From: an uncultured Lactobacillus sp.
Lineage (GTDB): Bacteria > Bacillota > Bacilli > Lactobacillales > Lactobacillaceae
Direction: 5' to 3'
NCBI RefSeq assembly: GCF_910589175.1
Contig: NZ_CAJURR010000024.1
Location: 1-34,539, forward strand
Length of the DNA: 34,539 bases
Position numbers and translations under genes: made by a program
Notes under the pieces: generated by a model
What the model saw: the letters and a program-made list of their open reading frames with translations, nothing else
Databases searched by the model: none
What the model was told of the DNA's origin: nothing
Part shown: positions 22,252-32,450 of the stretch, piece by piece
Numbering within the stretch: the stretch's first letter is position 1
Layout: every line of letters starts with the position of its first letter

Positions 22252-23007
22252 TTATTTTTCAGGATGACGACTATTGAACATTCCATAAAGCAAAACGCCA
22301 GTTGCAACACTAGCATTTAATGATTGAACATGGCCAACCATTGGAATGGTTAAAGTTTGATCCATTTGCTTTAACAATAATGGAGAAATTCCCTTACCCT
22401 CATTACCAATCACAAGCACTGTCTTTCCTTTGGCATTCCACTTACGATAATCTTCACCTTCCATGGCAGTCCCAAAAATCCAGTAACCACGCTTTTTTAG
22501 CATCTTAGTAGTTTGAACTAAGTTATTAACTCGAGCTACTGGCACATAATCAATTGCACCGGTTGAAGTTTTGGCAACAACAGAAGTTAACCCACTTGCT
22601 CTTCTTTTTGGAATAATTACTGCATCCACGCCTGTCGCATCACAAGTTCTTAAGATCGAACCTAGGTTATGCGGATCTTCAATTGAATCAAGCATTAAGA
22701 TAAATGGATCTTTTCCTTCTTGGTCAAACTTGTCTAAAAGTTCATCTAAGTCAGCATATTCAAATGGGGCTACAGTTAAGACCAAGCCTTGGTGATTTTC
22801 ATGGTTGACCATTTGATCCAACTTATTTTTAGGAGCATTTTGAACAACTAGATTTTTTTTACGTGCTAATTGATAAACTTGATTAGCAAATTCTTCCTGA
22901 ACACCATTTTGCAAAAATACTTTATTAATTAAGTTAGCATCCTGCGTTTTTAAAAAATCGATGCCCGCATGACGTCCATATACAAATTCATCATTATTTG
23001 AACTCAT
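22252..23007 (-). CDS. rlmB: 23S rRNA 2'-O-methyltransferase RlmB (TrmH/SpoU family)
   Basis: A 251-residue SpoU methyltransferase with an N-terminal L30e-like RNA-binding domain (VYGRHAGIDFLK, residues 9-20) and the knotted SPOUT domain. The three motifs are DSIEDPHNLGSILRTCDATG (about 107-126), VIGNEGKGIS (about 196-205) and IPMVGHVQSLNASVATGVLL (about 218-237). It methylates a guanosine in the peptidyl-transferase region of 23S rRNA. It overlaps the end of mrnC by 14 bases. Confidence 0.96.
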   Translation of the reverse strand: MSSNNDEFVYGRHAGIDFLKTQDANLINKVFLQNGVQEEFANQVYQLARKKNLVVQNAPKNKLDQMVNHENHQGLVLTVAPFEYADLDELLDKFDQEGKDPFILMLDSIEDPHNLGSILRTCDATGVDAVIIPKRRASGLTSVVAKTSTGAIDYVPVARVNNLVQTTKMLKKRGYWIFGTAMEGEDYRKWNAKGKTVLVIGNEGKGISPLLLKQMDQTLTIPMVGHVQSLNASVATGVLLYGMFNSRHPEK

Positions 23008-23437
23008 AATTATCTAGTCCTCCTTGTTCTACTTGGTCAATGCACCATTTTGCAAGTTCATCAACACGTTCTTTTTTACCTAATAAATCTAAGTATCCAA
23101 ACATCGCTTCAAATCCAGTTGAGAGCTTATAAGTGTTAATTGAAGTGTTTTTTGCATGCGTATGACTTTTAGCATTTCTTCCTCTCTTGAAGGCGGCTAA
23201 TTCATCTTCATCTAGCATTTCTAAGTCTTGCATTTTAGTAATTAATGCTGCTTGAGCTTTTGCGGAAACATAATGTGTTGCATATCGTTGAAGCATTTGT
23301 GGTTTTACAATTCCACCCTTAACCAAGTGACGTCTAATATAAACCTCATATACTCCATCCCCTAAATAAGCTAAAGTAAGAGGACCTAACCCATCTGGAT
23401 TAGTATTTTTTTCTGTTAAAATCTTCGGCTTAAGCAC
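22994..23437 (-). CDS. mrnC: Mini-ribonuclease 3 (MrnC)
   Basis: A 147-residue RNase III-like catalytic domain without a double-stranded RNA-binding domain. The signature is [18 protein letters not shown] (about residues 19-36), followed by HYVSAKAQA and [14 protein letters not shown]. It matures 23S rRNA ends. I chose the GTG at 23437, which follows GAGGTGG and overlaps cysS by 8 bases; the upstream ATG at 23470 lies deep inside cysS and adds 11 untypical residues. Confidence 0.94.
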   Translation of the reverse strand: MLKPKILTEKNTNPDGLGPLTLAYLGDGVYEVYIRRHLVKGGIVKPQMLQRYATHYVSAKAQAALITKMQDLEMLDEDELAAFKRGRNAKSHTHAKNTSINTYKLSTGFEAMFGYLDLLGKKERVDELAKWCIDQVEQGGLDNYEFK

Positions 23438-24842
23438 GGTGCCACCTCGTTCCTTGTGGAGTATCTTCAATTACAATCCCTTTAGCCTGTAACTCATCTC
23501 TTAAGCGGTCACTTTCAGCCCAATCCTTGTTTTTACGTGCTTCATCGCGTTGAGCAATCAACTTTTCAATTTCATCATCATTTTCAGCTTGCTCTTCCTT
23601 AAAGCTAACCCCAAAAATTTCGAGCCAAGCAATTAATAATTTTTTAGCACGTTTTAAAGCTGGTTTATCAACTTGATCTTTTTGCAAGTGATTATTTAAA
23701 GTTGTAGCTAAATCGTACATAATACTCAAAGCATTTTGAACATTAAAATCATCATCCATAGCCTCAATAAATTCAGCTTTTGCTTGTGTTAAATCATCCC
23801 TTAAGCCACTATCTTCAAGCGTTTCATTTTCATCATTTAGTCTAGCATCAAGATTACGCAAAGTATTTTGGTAGCGTTTAAGAACAGTTTCAGCTTGCTT
23901 CAAGCCATCTTCTGAATAGTTAATTGGACGGCGGTATTGAACACTAGACATGTAAAAACGTAAAACTTGTGGATCAATTTGCTTTAGAATATCATGCACA
24001 GTCACAAAGTTATGGAGTGATTTTGACATTTTTTCTTGTTTCTTACCTACTGTCACAAAACCATTGTGCATCCAGTAATTAACAAATTTTTTACCGGTCT
24101 TAGCTTCACTTTGAGCAATTTCATTTTCATGGTGCGGAAATTCCAAATCTTGACCACCACCATGAATATCCATGGTATCACCTAAGTATTTAGTTGACAT
24201 GACTGAACATTCAATATGCCAGCCTGGACGACCCTTTCCCCATGGCGAATCCCAAGCAATTTCATCCTCTTCTTTTTGAGCCTTCCATAAGGCAAAGTCA
24301 ATTGGATCTTCTTTCTTGCTTTGTTCTTCTTCATTAATATGCTCAGAAGCACCTTCTTCAAGTTCAGCAATATTTTGATCGCTTAGTTGACCATAGTTAG
24401 GGAATTTTCTAGCACGGTAATATACATCCCCGTCAACTTCATATGCAACGCCCTTATCAATTAAATCTTGAACAAAATCGATAATTTCTTTGATTTCATG
24501 AGTTGCGCGTGGATGAAGAGTAGCTGGTTCAATATTTAATGCTTCGGTATCCTTCATAAAAGCCTTAATATAGCGCTCAGCAAGCTTTTCAACAGTTGTA
24601 TGTTCTTTGCGGGCCTCATTAATCATCTTATCGTCAACATCAGTGAAGTTAGAAACATAATTTACATCATAGCCACGATACTCAAAATAACGGCGAATTG
24701 TATCAAATGCAATCACACTGCGGGCATTTCCAATATGAATATAATTATAAACAGTTGGTCCACAAACATACATGCTTACTTTTCCAGCTACTAATGGCTT
24801 AAACTCTTCTTTTTTTCGAGTTAAAGTATTAAAGACCTTCAT
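23430..24842 (-). CDS. cysS: Cysteinyl-tRNA synthetase
   Basis: A 470-residue class I synthetase. HIGH is YIHIGNAR (about residues 36-43) and KMSKS is KMSKSLHNF (about 268-276). The zinc ligands are the Cys of MYVCGPTVY, the Cys of WHIECSVM, and the His residues of HHENE. I chose the second ATG (24842) because AGAGGG lies six bases upstream of it and abuts the first. It loads Cys onto tRNA-Cys. It is the first gene of cysS-mrnC-rlmB, after the gltX terminator. Confidence 0.97.
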   Translation of the reverse strand: MKVFNTLTRKKEEFKPLVAGKVSMYVCGPTVYNYIHIGNARSVIAFDTIRRYFEYRGYDVNYVSNFTDVDDKMINEARKEHTTVEKLAERYIKAFMKDTEALNIEPATLHPRATHEIKEIIDFVQDLIDKGVAYEVDGDVYYRARKFPNYGQLSDQNIAELEEGASEHINEEEQSKKEDPIDFALWKAQKEEDEIAWDSPWGKGRPGWHIECSVMSTKYLGDTMDIHGGGQDLEFPHHENEIAQSEAKTGKKFVNYWMHNGFVTVGKKQEKMSKSLHNFVTVHDILKQIDPQVLRFYMSSVQYRRPINYSEDGLKQAETVLKRYQNTLRNLDARLNDENETLEDSGLRDDLTQAKAEFIEAMDDDFNVQNALSIMYDLATTLNNHLQKDQVDKPALKRAKKLLIAWLEIFGVSFKEEQAENDDEIEKLIAQRDEARKNKDWAESDRLRDELQAKGIVIEDTPQGTRWHRA

Positions 24843-24887
24843 GATCATCCCTCTTTCATTTAAGACATTCTTTCATAACTATTCTAA

Positions 24888-24917
24888 CAAAAAAAGCTAC
24901 GCTTTCACGTAGCTTTA
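24888..24917 (-). terminator. Terminator of gltX
   Basis: AAAGCTACG and CGTAGCTTT flank a six-base loop and are followed by a T-run, between gltX and cysS. Confidence 0.92.
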
Positions 24918-24931
24918 ACTCTATTAAATAA

Positions 24932-26431
24932 TTAAAGACCTAAATCACTTAATTGCTTTAAAGTTAAGTCAATGTGCTTGTTAACTTTTTCCTTACCCAT
25001 TAACTCAATAGCTTCACCAATACCAGGTCCAACCATTGAACGAGTAGCAGCAATTCTAATTGGCATAAATAATTTTCTACCCTTTACGCCAGTTTCACGA
25101 CGAGTAGCTTGAATTGCGTTCATAGCTTGTACAGCAGTAAAGCGAGGAACAGCATTTAATTGCTTCTTGAATTCTTCAATTACAGGACGAGCATCGTCTT
25201 TCTTGATTTCCTCAATTTCTGCATCAGATAATTCTGGAGCTTCTTCAAAGAAGATCTTAGCAATATCTACAATTTGCTTAGTGTAAGACATTTGTACAGC
25301 GTAAATATTTACTAATTGACGAACCCATTCCATCTTTTCTGGTGAAATTTCTTTATCAACTAAACCTGCTTCTTGTAAGTTATTCAAAGCAAGATCTAAT
25401 AAAAGATCACGGTCTGCCTTCTTAACGTATTGGTTGTTAATCCATTCAAGCTTCTTTTGGTCAAAAGCAGCTGGTGACTTAGACAAACGCTTAGGATCAA
25501 ATGACTTAATCAATTCTCTTTGTGAGAAAATTTCACTTTCACCAACAGGAGACCAACCAAGTAAGGTAATAAAGTTGAACATTGCGTCTGGTAAATAACC
25601 AAGGTCACGGTATTGTTCAATAAATTGAAGAACTGATTCATCACGCTTAGAAAGTTTTTTACCAGTTTCAGAGTTGATGATCAAAGTCATGTGACCAAAC
25701 TTAGGTGGTTCCCAGCCAAGTGCTTCATAAACAACTAATTGCTTAGGAGTGTTAGCTACGTGGTCGTCCCCTCTAAGAACGTGAGTAATTTCCATTAGGT
25801 GGTCATCAATTACAACGGCAAAGTTGTAGGTTGGCATACCATCACGTTTTTGAATAACGAAGTCACCACCGATAGTATCTGATTCAAATGATACCTTACC
25901 CTTAACCATATCTTCCCAAGCATAAGTTCTATTTTCAGGAATGTGGATACGAACAACTGGCTTTAAGCCCTTTGCTTCTGCAGCTGCTTGAGCTTCTTTA
26001 ATTTCATCAGCAGTCATGCCTTCATATTCATAAGTGTAGTGAGGAGCAATTCCCATTGCACGTTGTTCTTCACGTTGTGCTTCAAGTTCTTCCTCAGTCT
26101 TGTATGAATAGTAAGCTTTACCTTCATCAATTAATTGTTGAATATATTTATTGTAAATATCTTTACGCTCTGATTGGCGGTAAGGGCCAAAGTCGCCACC
26201 CTTATCAGGACCTTCATCCCAGTCAATACCTAACCAGTGCAAGTTTTCCATTTGGGACTTAGAACCACCTTCAACGTTACGTTTTTGGTCCGTATCTTCA
26301 ATTCTTAAGACCATTGTCCCTTTATTGTGACGTGCAAATAGATAGTTAAATAATGCAGTACGTGCGTTACCAATGTGCAAGTGACCTGTTGGACTTGGTG
26401 CGTAACGAACGCGGATTTTTTGTTTTGCCAA
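24932..26431 (-). CDS. gltX: Glutamyl-tRNA synthetase
   Basis: A 499-residue class I synthetase. HIGH is [18 protein letters not shown] (about residues 12-29) and KMSKS is KLSKRDESV (about 258-266). It begins with TTG after a GAGGCG site. As in most Bacillota it may be non-discriminating and also charge tRNA-Gln for the amidotransferase route. The neighbours radA and cysS are in the usual order; the ispDF and cysE genes found between them in Bacillus are absent. Confidence 0.97.
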   Translation of the reverse strand: MAKQKIRVRYAPSPTGHLHIGNARTALFNYLFARHNKGTMVLRIEDTDQKRNVEGGSKSQMENLHWLGIDWDEGPDKGGDFGPYRQSERKDIYNKYIQQLIDEGKAYYSYKTEEELEAQREEQRAMGIAPHYTYEYEGMTADEIKEAQAAAEAKGLKPVVRIHIPENRTYAWEDMVKGKVSFESDTIGGDFVIQKRDGMPTYNFAVVIDDHLMEITHVLRGDDHVANTPKQLVVYEALGWEPPKFGHMTLIINSETGKKLSKRDESVLQFIEQYRDLGYLPDAMFNFITLLGWSPVGESEIFSQRELIKSFDPKRLSKSPAAFDQKKLEWINNQYVKKADRDLLLDLALNNLQEAGLVDKEISPEKMEWVRQLVNIYAVQMSYTKQIVDIAKIFFEEAPELSDAEIEEIKKDDARPVIEEFKKQLNAVPRFTAVQAMNAIQATRRETGVKGRKLFMPIRIAATRSMVGPGIGEAIELMGKEKVNKHIDLTLKQLSDLGL

Positions 26432-26512
26432 AATTAAAGCGCCTCTTTCAAAATTTATTAAAATTCATCCATTTAAGTGTAACTTTTAACGAGCAAAAGT
26501 TCAATCTCTCTG

Positions 26513-27892
26513 CTAGTTAAAAACAAGTTTTAAAGCTTGGGGTAAACTTGCTACTCCAATTACTTCGATCTCAGAGTTATTTTTAAGTTCCTGGTTTAAG
26601 TTGTTTTTAGGAATAAAAATTCTCTTAAAGCCTACTTTTGTGGCCTCTCTGACTCTAGCTTCAATTTGATTAACTCTTCTAATTTCACCCGTTAACCCAA
26701 CTTCACCTACAAAGCAATCAGTCGAAGAAATTTCTTTATTTTTATAACTTGAAGCAACTGCCATGCAAATTGCAAGATCAATTGCTGGTTCATTTAATTT
26801 AATCCCACCAGTTGCAGTTAGAAAAGCATCTTGATTTTGAAGCATTAAGTTGCCTCTTTTTTCTAAAACTGCCAATAAAAGTGCTACTCGATTAAAATCT
26901 AATCCCGAAGTTGTTCGCTTCGCATATCCAAACGCTGTTGGAGTTACTAAAGCTTGAATATCCGCAAGGAGCGGCCGCGTTCCTTCAAGTGAAACAACAA
27001 CTGAAGAACCAGTCGAATTAGGCAAGCGTTCGTCTAAGAAAATAGCTGAAGGGTTACTTACTTCTGCTAACCCTTCATTTTTCATCTCAAACATTCCAAT
27101 TTCATTAGCTGCACCAAAACGATTTTTTACTGATCTTAAAATTCGATATGAATGATGCCCATCCCCTTCAAAGTAAAGAACGGTATCAACCATATGTTCC
27201 ATAATTTTAGGACCAGCAATTGCTCCTTCTTTAGTAACATGCCCAATAACAAAAGTAGTTATCTGTTCATTTTTAGCAATTTTCATTAATTCACTTGTTA
27301 CTTCACGTACTTGAGAAGCAGATCCAACCATTGAATCAAGTGAAGGTTCATTCATTGTTTGAATAGAATCAATTACCAAAAAGTCTGGCTTAATTTCATC
27401 AATCTGTTCACGAATATTCTGCATATTTGTTTCTGGATAAAGCAAAATTCCGCTATTACTTACTCCTAAGAGATCTGCTCGCATCTTTATTTGACTCGCA
27501 GACTCTTCTCCTGAAACATATAAGACGCTATGTTCTTTAGCCAAAGCACCAGTAATTTGAAGCATTAAGGTTGATTTTCCAATTCCTGGATCTCCCCCGA
27601 TTAAAACTAAAGATCCTGGAACAATCCCTCCTCCTAAAACTCGATTTAATTCTTCAAAAGGAGTCACAATTCTTTTTTCTTTTTCAGCTTTTACCTCAGT
27701 TAACTTTACTGGATCATTATTTCCAATTTTAGTCATCAAGCGGCTTGCAGTTGCCTTAGTTGATACTTTTTTAATTTCCTGTGTTTCTTCTTCAAATTGA
27801 TTCCAAGCACCACAATTGGGACATCTTCCAAGATAGGAAGCAGAAATATATCCACAATTACGACACTTATAACGAGTTTTAACTTTTGCCAT
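26513..27892 (-). CDS. radA: DNA repair protein RadA/Sms
   Basis: A 459-residue protein: a C4 zinc finger (YKCRNCGY...GRCPNCGAW, residues 8-30), a RecA-like ATPase with Walker A GGDPGIGKST (about 98-107), the RadA signature KNRFGAANE (about 256-264), and a Lon-like C-terminal domain (about 320-459). RadA is a DnaB-like helicase used in recombination and branch processing, including natural transformation. The ATG overlaps the dUTPase stop by one base (TAATG). Confidence 0.97.
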   Translation of the reverse strand: MAKVKTRYKCRNCGYISASYLGRCPNCGAWNQFEEETQEIKKVSTKATASRLMTKIGNNDPVKLTEVKAEKEKRIVTPFEELNRVLGGGIVPGSLVLIGGDPGIGKSTLMLQITGALAKEHSVLYVSGEESASQIKMRADLLGVSNSGILLYPETNMQNIREQIDEIKPDFLVIDSIQTMNEPSLDSMVGSASQVREVTSELMKIAKNEQITTFVIGHVTKEGAIAGPKIMEHMVDTVLYFEGDGHHSYRILRSVKNRFGAANEIGMFEMKNEGLAEVSNPSAIFLDERLPNSTGSSVVVSLEGTRPLLADIQALVTPTAFGYAKRTTSGLDFNRVALLLAVLEKRGNLMLQNQDAFLTATGGIKLNEPAIDLAICMAVASSYKNKEISSTDCFVGEVGLTGEIRRVNQIEARVREATKVGFKRIFIPKNNLNQELKNNSEIEVIGVASLPQALKLVFN

Positions 27893-28443
27893 TAGTCATC
27901 ATTCCTTGTTCCAGACGAACCAAATCCTCCAAGACGCTGTCTTTGAACTGGATCATCATTATCTGCTTTTAAGTAAGGCATAAAAATTCCTTGTCCAATT
28001 CGTTCACCCTTTTTGATCTTTAGCGGACGAACGCCGTAATTAATTAATTGAAAGTAAATTTCACCTTCATTTTTTTCATTATTATAGTAGTCACTGTCAA
28101 TTACACCGATACCATTTGGCAAAGTAACGTTTCGCTTATAAGTATTAGAAGAACGGTTAGCTAAAATTAAGACTTCATCCTCTGGCATATATGCCTTAAT
28201 TCCAGTGGGTACTAAAAAAGGCTTTAATACTTTTTCAGCTAATTCCAGATCATGTTCATTTAATTCGTGACCATTTCTAATTAGTCTAAAAATTCGAACA
28301 AAATTCATACACCAAATAGATGGTAAAACTATATCTTGGGCACATTCAAAGTCATAGCCCGCACTCGCAATTGTTTGGCGTTGAGGCAGGTGAAGGCCTG
28401 CATTACGGTATTTAGATACTATTTCAAAACCACGTTTTTTCAT
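27892..28443 (-). CDS. dut: dUTP diphosphatase, trimeric type with insertion
   Basis: A 183-residue dUTPase. The five motifs are seen as ASAGYDFEC (about 27-35), NRSSN (about 87-91), NGIGVIDSDYYNN (about 101-113), KGERIGQGIF (about 137-146) and QRLGGFGSSG (about 168-177). It hydrolyses dUTP to dUMP. It is about 40 residues longer than the usual enzyme because of a segment between motif 1 and LVPTGIKAYM (about residues 40-70), a form I associate with lactobacilli and phages. It is translationally coupled to radA. AGGAGATAAT precedes the ATG. Confidence 0.94.
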   Translation of the reverse strand: MKKRGFEIVSKYRNAGLHLPQRQTIASAGYDFECAQDIVLPSIWCMNFVRIFRLIRNGHELNEHDLELAEKVLKPFLVPTGIKAYMPEDEVLILANRSSNTYKRNVTLPNGIGVIDSDYYNNEKNEGEIYFQLINYGVRPLKIKKGERIGQGIFMPYLKADNDDPVQRQRLGGFGSSGTRNDD

Positions 28444-28514
28444 TATTATCTCCTCTTTTTTCCTAGACCTATATTTTACGTTAATTTTCTCCAGCTGTCC
28501 CTGATTATATATAC

Positions 28515-28558
28515 GAAAAAAGCACTTATTTTTTAGCTGATAAGTGCTTAATTTTTTA
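28515..28558 (-). terminator. Terminator of the LCP gene
   Basis: AAGCACTTAT and ATAAGTGCTT with a T-run on the minus strand, starting right after the LCP stop. Confidence 0.9.
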
Positions 28559-28559
28559 G

Positions 28560-29594
28560 TTATACTTTATTAACTGGAATATAAACTTGGGCATTATTTG
28601 GCAAAACATAATCCACATTATTATAGCCATTCCAGCTAGTTTGCATCCCATTCATTTTAGTTTGAATGTTATTAACTTTAACCTTTGCTAATCCTAGTGC
28701 CTGACGGGTATTATCCGACAAACGCTGCATTTCCCGATTTGGAGCTATTTGAAAACTAAAATTATCAATTGTCGCATTTTTTCCTTGTAAATAATCACTC
28801 TGAGTATTGGCTAATGCTCCATGGTAGTTCTTATATAGGGTCATTAAATCATCTAAAGGTAAATCAGTCCGAACATTATCTTTGGCTGTATCGAGCAAAG
28901 AATTCATCTGCATAATATTTTTTGATTTGTTAACTTTTGCAAGAGCACTAAGTAAAACTTGCTGTCCTCGTTTTTGACGACCGTAGTCATTATCAGGATC
29001 ATCATATCGCATTCTACTGTAGCCTAAAGCCTCGCTACCATTTAAATACTGCTTTCCTTTAGGATATGTATGCCCTTCATACTTAAAAGCAAATGGGTTA
29101 TTAACAGTAACACCGCCAACAGCGTCCACCGTCTTTTCTAAGCCGCCCATATTAACCAAGGCATAGTAATCAACAGGAACATCTAGTAATTCATGAACCT
29201 GCTTTTTTATTTCTGTAGGTCCGCCTAAAGCATAAGCTGCATTAATTTTGGTGTATTCTACCTTATTTTTAGTTTCAACCCTTACTAAGGTATCTCGAGG
29301 AATAGCAGTTGTGGTTAAAGTCTGCTTTTTAGGATTAACAGTAATTAATTCCAAGGTATCTGTATTTCCAGCATAACTAGTTCCTCGCCCTAAAGCTCCC
29401 ACATCAGTTCCTAATACCAAGATTGAAAATGGCTTTCCTTGTTTTAATTGCTGACGACTGGCTAAAGAATGATTAGTAGAAATAGTATTAGCCGTCGATT
29501 GAATTTTTTGGTATTCATAACCAAAAATTCCTAAAACCGCTACTATTAAGATCCCAACTATTGAGAAAAATAAATATTTTTTCTTGAGTTTCAT
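28560..29594 (-). CDS. LCP family (LytR-CpsA-Psr) cell-wall polymer ligase
   Basis: A 344-residue protein with a short basic start, one membrane helix (about residues 8-28) and an extracellular LCP domain. Conserved blocks are FSILVLGTD (about 61-69), NTDTLELITVNP, AIPRDTLV (about 105-112), the acidic YSRMRYDDPDNDYGRQKRGQ (about 197-216) with the phosphate-binding arginines, and LLDVPVDYYALVNM. It attaches wall teichoic acid or capsule-like polymers to peptidoglycan. The ATG at 29594 follows GGAGG; the longer frame from 29639 adds 15 residues and lacks a ribosome binding site. It is divergent from pepC. Confidence 0.94.
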   Translation of the reverse strand: MKLKKKYLFFSIVGILIVAVLGIFGYEYQKIQSTANTISTNHSLASRQQLKQGKPFSILVLGTDVGALGRGTSYAGNTDTLELITVNPKKQTLTTTAIPRDTLVRVETKNKVEYTKINAAYALGGPTEIKKQVHELLDVPVDYYALVNMGGLEKTVDAVGGVTVNNPFAFKYEGHTYPKGKQYLNGSEALGYSRMRYDDPDNDYGRQKRGQQVLLSALAKVNKSKNIMQMNSLLDTAKDNVRTDLPLDDLMTLYKNYHGALANTQSDYLQGKNATIDNFSFQIAPNREMQRLSDNTRQALGLAKVKVNNIQTKMNGMQTSWNGYNNVDYVLPNNAQVYIPVNKV

Positions 29595-29728
29595 ATTTTT
29601 TCCTCCAAATTCCGTGATCAGAATAACAAAAAGAAGCATCTAATTGTCTCTTTTATCTATTTTTTTAATAAAGCTTTAGACTAATAAAAAAATTATTTAT
29701 ATCATATTTAAATTTTAAATACCGTGAC

Positions 29729-29758
29729 TAGACGTAACTCTTTATTTTAAGCTAAAAT
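29729..29758 (+). promoter_or_regulatory. Probable pepC promoter
   Basis: TAGACG (29729-29734) and TAAAAT (29753-29758) are separated by 18 bases, about 33 bases before the ATG, which has AAGGAGG at good distance. Confidence 0.5.
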
Positions 29759-29791
29759 ATAATTAAGCTTTTTTTAATTAAGGAGGATTCT

Positions 29792-31141
29792 ATGAGCAAG
29801 GAAATCACAAACGATCTTATTAATAATTTCGAAAATGACTTTAACTCAAGTAAAGCTAACAAAATTGCAGCTCGTGCAGCTCAAGAAAATGGTATTTTTA
29901 AAGCTAGTCAAAATCTACAAACTAAGATTGACTTAGACCCAACTTTTTCAATTGAAATTGATACTGGAAAAGTTGCTAACCAAAAACAATCTGGTCGCTG
30001 CTGGATGTTCAGTGCTTTAAACACTATGCGTCATTCAATTCAAAAGAACTTCAAAATTAAGGACTTTGAATTATCTCAAAATTACACTAACTTCTGGGAT
30101 AAATTTGAAAAGTCAAACTGGTTCTTTGAAAATGTGATTGCTACTGCCGATAAAGACTTAGGCGATCGTAAAGTTGCTTTCTTATTTGCAACCCCACAAC
30201 AAGATGGTGGTCAATGGGATATGCTTTGCGGAATAATTGAAAAATATGGTATTGTTCCAAAGAAAGTCTACCCAGAAACTGCTAATGCAACTAATTCCAG
30301 TGCTTTAAATGACACTCTAAATACACTTCTTAGAAAAGATGGTCTTGAATTACGGAAGATGGTTCAAGATGGAAAGAGTGAAGAAGAAGTTCAAGAACGC
30401 AAAAACGAAATGCTTAAGGAAGTTTACCGTATTTTAGCTATTTCTCTCGGTGTTCCACCTAAAACTTTTGACTTTGAATACAAAGATGATGATGGTAACT
30501 ACCATAGAGATGCAGCATTGAGTCCACAAGACTTCTTTAAAAAGTATGTTGGTTGGGACTTAAGTGAGTACATTTCCACAATTAATGCACCAACTAAAGA
30601 CAAGCCTTTCCACAAAGTATTTTCTGTTGAGTACTTAGGAAATGTGGAAGGCGGACGTCAAGTACGTCACTTGAACTTACCAATTGATGAAATGAAAGAC
30701 TTGATTATCACTCAACTTAAAAACGGTGAAGTTGTTTGGTTTGGATCAAATGTTGTTAAAGACTCTGAACGTCAAGCTGGATTACTTGATACTGAGTTAT
30801 ACAAACGTGACGACTTATTTGATGTTGACTTTGACATGTCTAAAGCTGACATGCTTGATTCAGGCGAAAGCATGATGGACCACGCAATGGTGATCACAGG
30901 CGTTGATTTAGTCGATGGCAAGCCAACTAAGTGGAAGATCGAAAATTCTTGGGGTGAAAAGCCTGGATTTAAAGGTTACTTCGTAATGAGTGACAGCTGG
31001 TTTGATAAGTTTGTTTACCAAGCAGTTATCAATAAGAAGTACCTTAGTGATGACTTGAAGAAGACATTTGAAGAAGGCAGTAAAGATCCAATTCAATTAC
31101 TTCCTTGGGATCCAATGGGTGCTTTAGCTAATAATTACTAG
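29792..31141 (+). CDS. pepC: Aminopeptidase C (bleomycin hydrolase family)
   Basis: A 449-residue C1-family cysteine peptidase. The active-site Cys lies in QKQSGRCWMFSALNTM (about residues 60-75), the His in MDHAMVITGV (about 363-372) and the Asn in ENSWG (about 383-387). It is a cytoplasmic hexameric aminopeptidase that degrades oligopeptides imported during growth on protein, a hallmark of lactic acid bacteria. It is monocistronic with a strong terminator. Confidence 0.97.
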   Translation: MSKEITNDLINNFENDFNSSKANKIAARAAQENGIFKASQNLQTKIDLDPTFSIEIDTGKVANQKQSGRCWMFSALNTMRHSIQKNFKIKDFELSQNYTNFWDKFEKSNWFFENVIATADKDLGDRKVAFLFATPQQDGGQWDMLCGIIEKYGIVPKKVYPETANATNSSALNDTLNTLLRKDGLELRKMVQDGKSEEEVQERKNEMLKEVYRILAISLGVPPKTFDFEYKDDDGNYHRDAALSPQDFFKKYVGWDLSEYISTINAPTKDKPFHKVFSVEYLGNVEGGRQVRHLNLPIDEMKDLIITQLKNGEVVWFGSNVVKDSERQAGLLDTELYKRDDLFDVDFDMSKADMLDSGESMMDHAMVITGVDLVDGKPTKWKIENSWGEKPGFKGYFVMSDSWFDKFVYQAVINKKYLSDDLKKTFEEGSKDPIQLLPWDPMGALANNY

Positions 31142-31188
31142 AAAAAAATCATTTAGATTGTAACAAAAACAATCTGAATGATTTTTTA
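31142..31188 (+). terminator. Terminator of pepC
   Basis: A 17-bp stem, AAAAATCATTTAGATTG with its near complement and a nine-base loop, followed by a T-run directly after the stop. Confidence 0.92.
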
Positions 31189-31295
31189 TTTTGTCCAACT
31201 ATATATATGAATATAAAAATTAATCTACTTAAACAATAGCTCTTTTTCTTACTTTATAATAATATCAGTTATTAAGTAAGAAAGGATTTAATACA

Positions 31296-32402
31296 ATGTC
31301 GAATATACTAACAAAACGTGTTTCAATGATTGAATTATTTTATGATCTTGTGTTTGCTTATATGATTTCGCAAGCAACAAGTTTGATTCATCACTTACAT
31401 CACGGAACTATTTTGCCTGTTTCATTTTTGATCTTTGCAGTTATCGTGATTGTCTTCATTAATTCTTGGATGGTTCAATCCGTTTTTACTAACCGCTATG
31501 GATCATCGAGTTGGACAGATATCACTTTTTACTTTATTGATATGATGATTTTGCTATATATGTCCAATTCTTTTAGTAATACTAGTTCAAAAGATTTAAC
31601 TACTTTTTTCCTAGCTGCTAGTTTGCTTTCTTTTACACTCTTTCTCCAATATCTAATTGTTTTCTTCAAATCGTCTAATTCAAACGATAAGAATATTGCT
31701 AAAGCCTTTTGCAGCATTTTAATCTTTAGAACTCTTGCCTTATTAATCGGTGGCCTTTTTAACACAAGTTTAGGTCGCCTAGTCGCATTTTTAGGAATCA
31801 TTATTAGCTGGATTTTACCGAGTTTTACTGGTAAATATACTAAGAAGCATCCCATTATTTTCTCTCACTTGCTTGAACGTTTAACTCTCCTAATTATTAT
31901 TACTTTTGGTGAAACAATTATTGGAATCGCCGATTACTTTAAACCAAGTGAATTTTCAATTAATTCAATTCTTGTTTTTATTACAGTTGCTAGTTTATTC
32001 TTTGCCTACATCACAGAATTTGATCATTTAATTGAAGAGAAAATGACGGGGCAGACTGGAAACTTACTAATCTATCTTCATTACTTTATTTTATTTGGAT
32101 TAAGTTTGATTACTGTTTCGCTAAAGTTTATTAGTGAAAAGGAAGCTAGTTCAGTATTTGCAATCTCTTGTCTTTATGGCGGTATGTTTCTCTTTTATAT
32201 AGGTACTACAATCGCCGTTCACTACAATAAACCACAATATCCTACAATCAGTAAACTCAATCTTACGAGCTGGATTTTAAGTTTATTACTTGGTTATACT
32301 ATTTCCTTAAGCAACCCTTCCCTATTTGTAATTGTCTTATGTAGTGCAGTTATTGGGACATTCAATGCAGGGATGAAAGTTAGATTACTTTATCAAAATT
32401 AA
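31296..32402 (+). CDS. Low-temperature requirement A (LtrA) family membrane protein
   Basis: A 368-residue membrane protein with about ten helices. The N-terminal VSMIELFYDLVFAYMISQAT (residues 9-28) and the central LTLLIIITFGETIIGI (about 191-206) match the conserved blocks of the LtrA family named after a Listeria gene needed for growth in the cold. Its biochemical role is unknown. It is not related to the group II intron protein also called LtrA. AAAGGA precedes the ATG and a TATAAT lies near 31255; it is monocistronic. Confidence 0.85.
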   Translation: MSNILTKRVSMIELFYDLVFAYMISQATSLIHHLHHGTILPVSFLIFAVIVIVFINSWMVQSVFTNRYGSSSWTDITFYFIDMMILLYMSNSFSNTSSKDLTTFFLAASLLSFTLFLQYLIVFFKSSNSNDKNIAKAFCSILIFRTLALLIGGLFNTSLGRLVAFLGIIISWILPSFTGKYTKKHPIIFSHLLERLTLLIIITFGETIIGIADYFKPSEFSINSILVFITVASLFFAYITEFDHLIEEKMTGQTGNLLIYLHYFILFGLSLITVSLKFISEKEASSVFAISCLYGGMFLFYIGTTIAVHYNKPQYPTISKLNLTSWILSLLLGYTISLSNPSLFVIVLCSAVIGTFNAGMKVRLLYQN

Positions 32403-32406
32403 ACAC

Positions 32407-32446
32407 AAAAAAACTTGCTAGAATTTTTTCTCTAGCAAGTTTTTTA
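32407..32446. terminator. Bidirectional terminator between LtrA-family and hydrolase genes
   Basis: AAAAACTTGCTAGA and its complement form a long stem with A/T runs on both sides, between convergent genes. Confidence 0.92.
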
Positions 32447-32450
32447 TTTA

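Noticed and set aside
31296..32402. Link between the LtrA-family membrane protein and the group II intron LtrA
   Set aside because: The names are shared by coincidence; this protein is a polytopic membrane protein with no RT or maturase motif.
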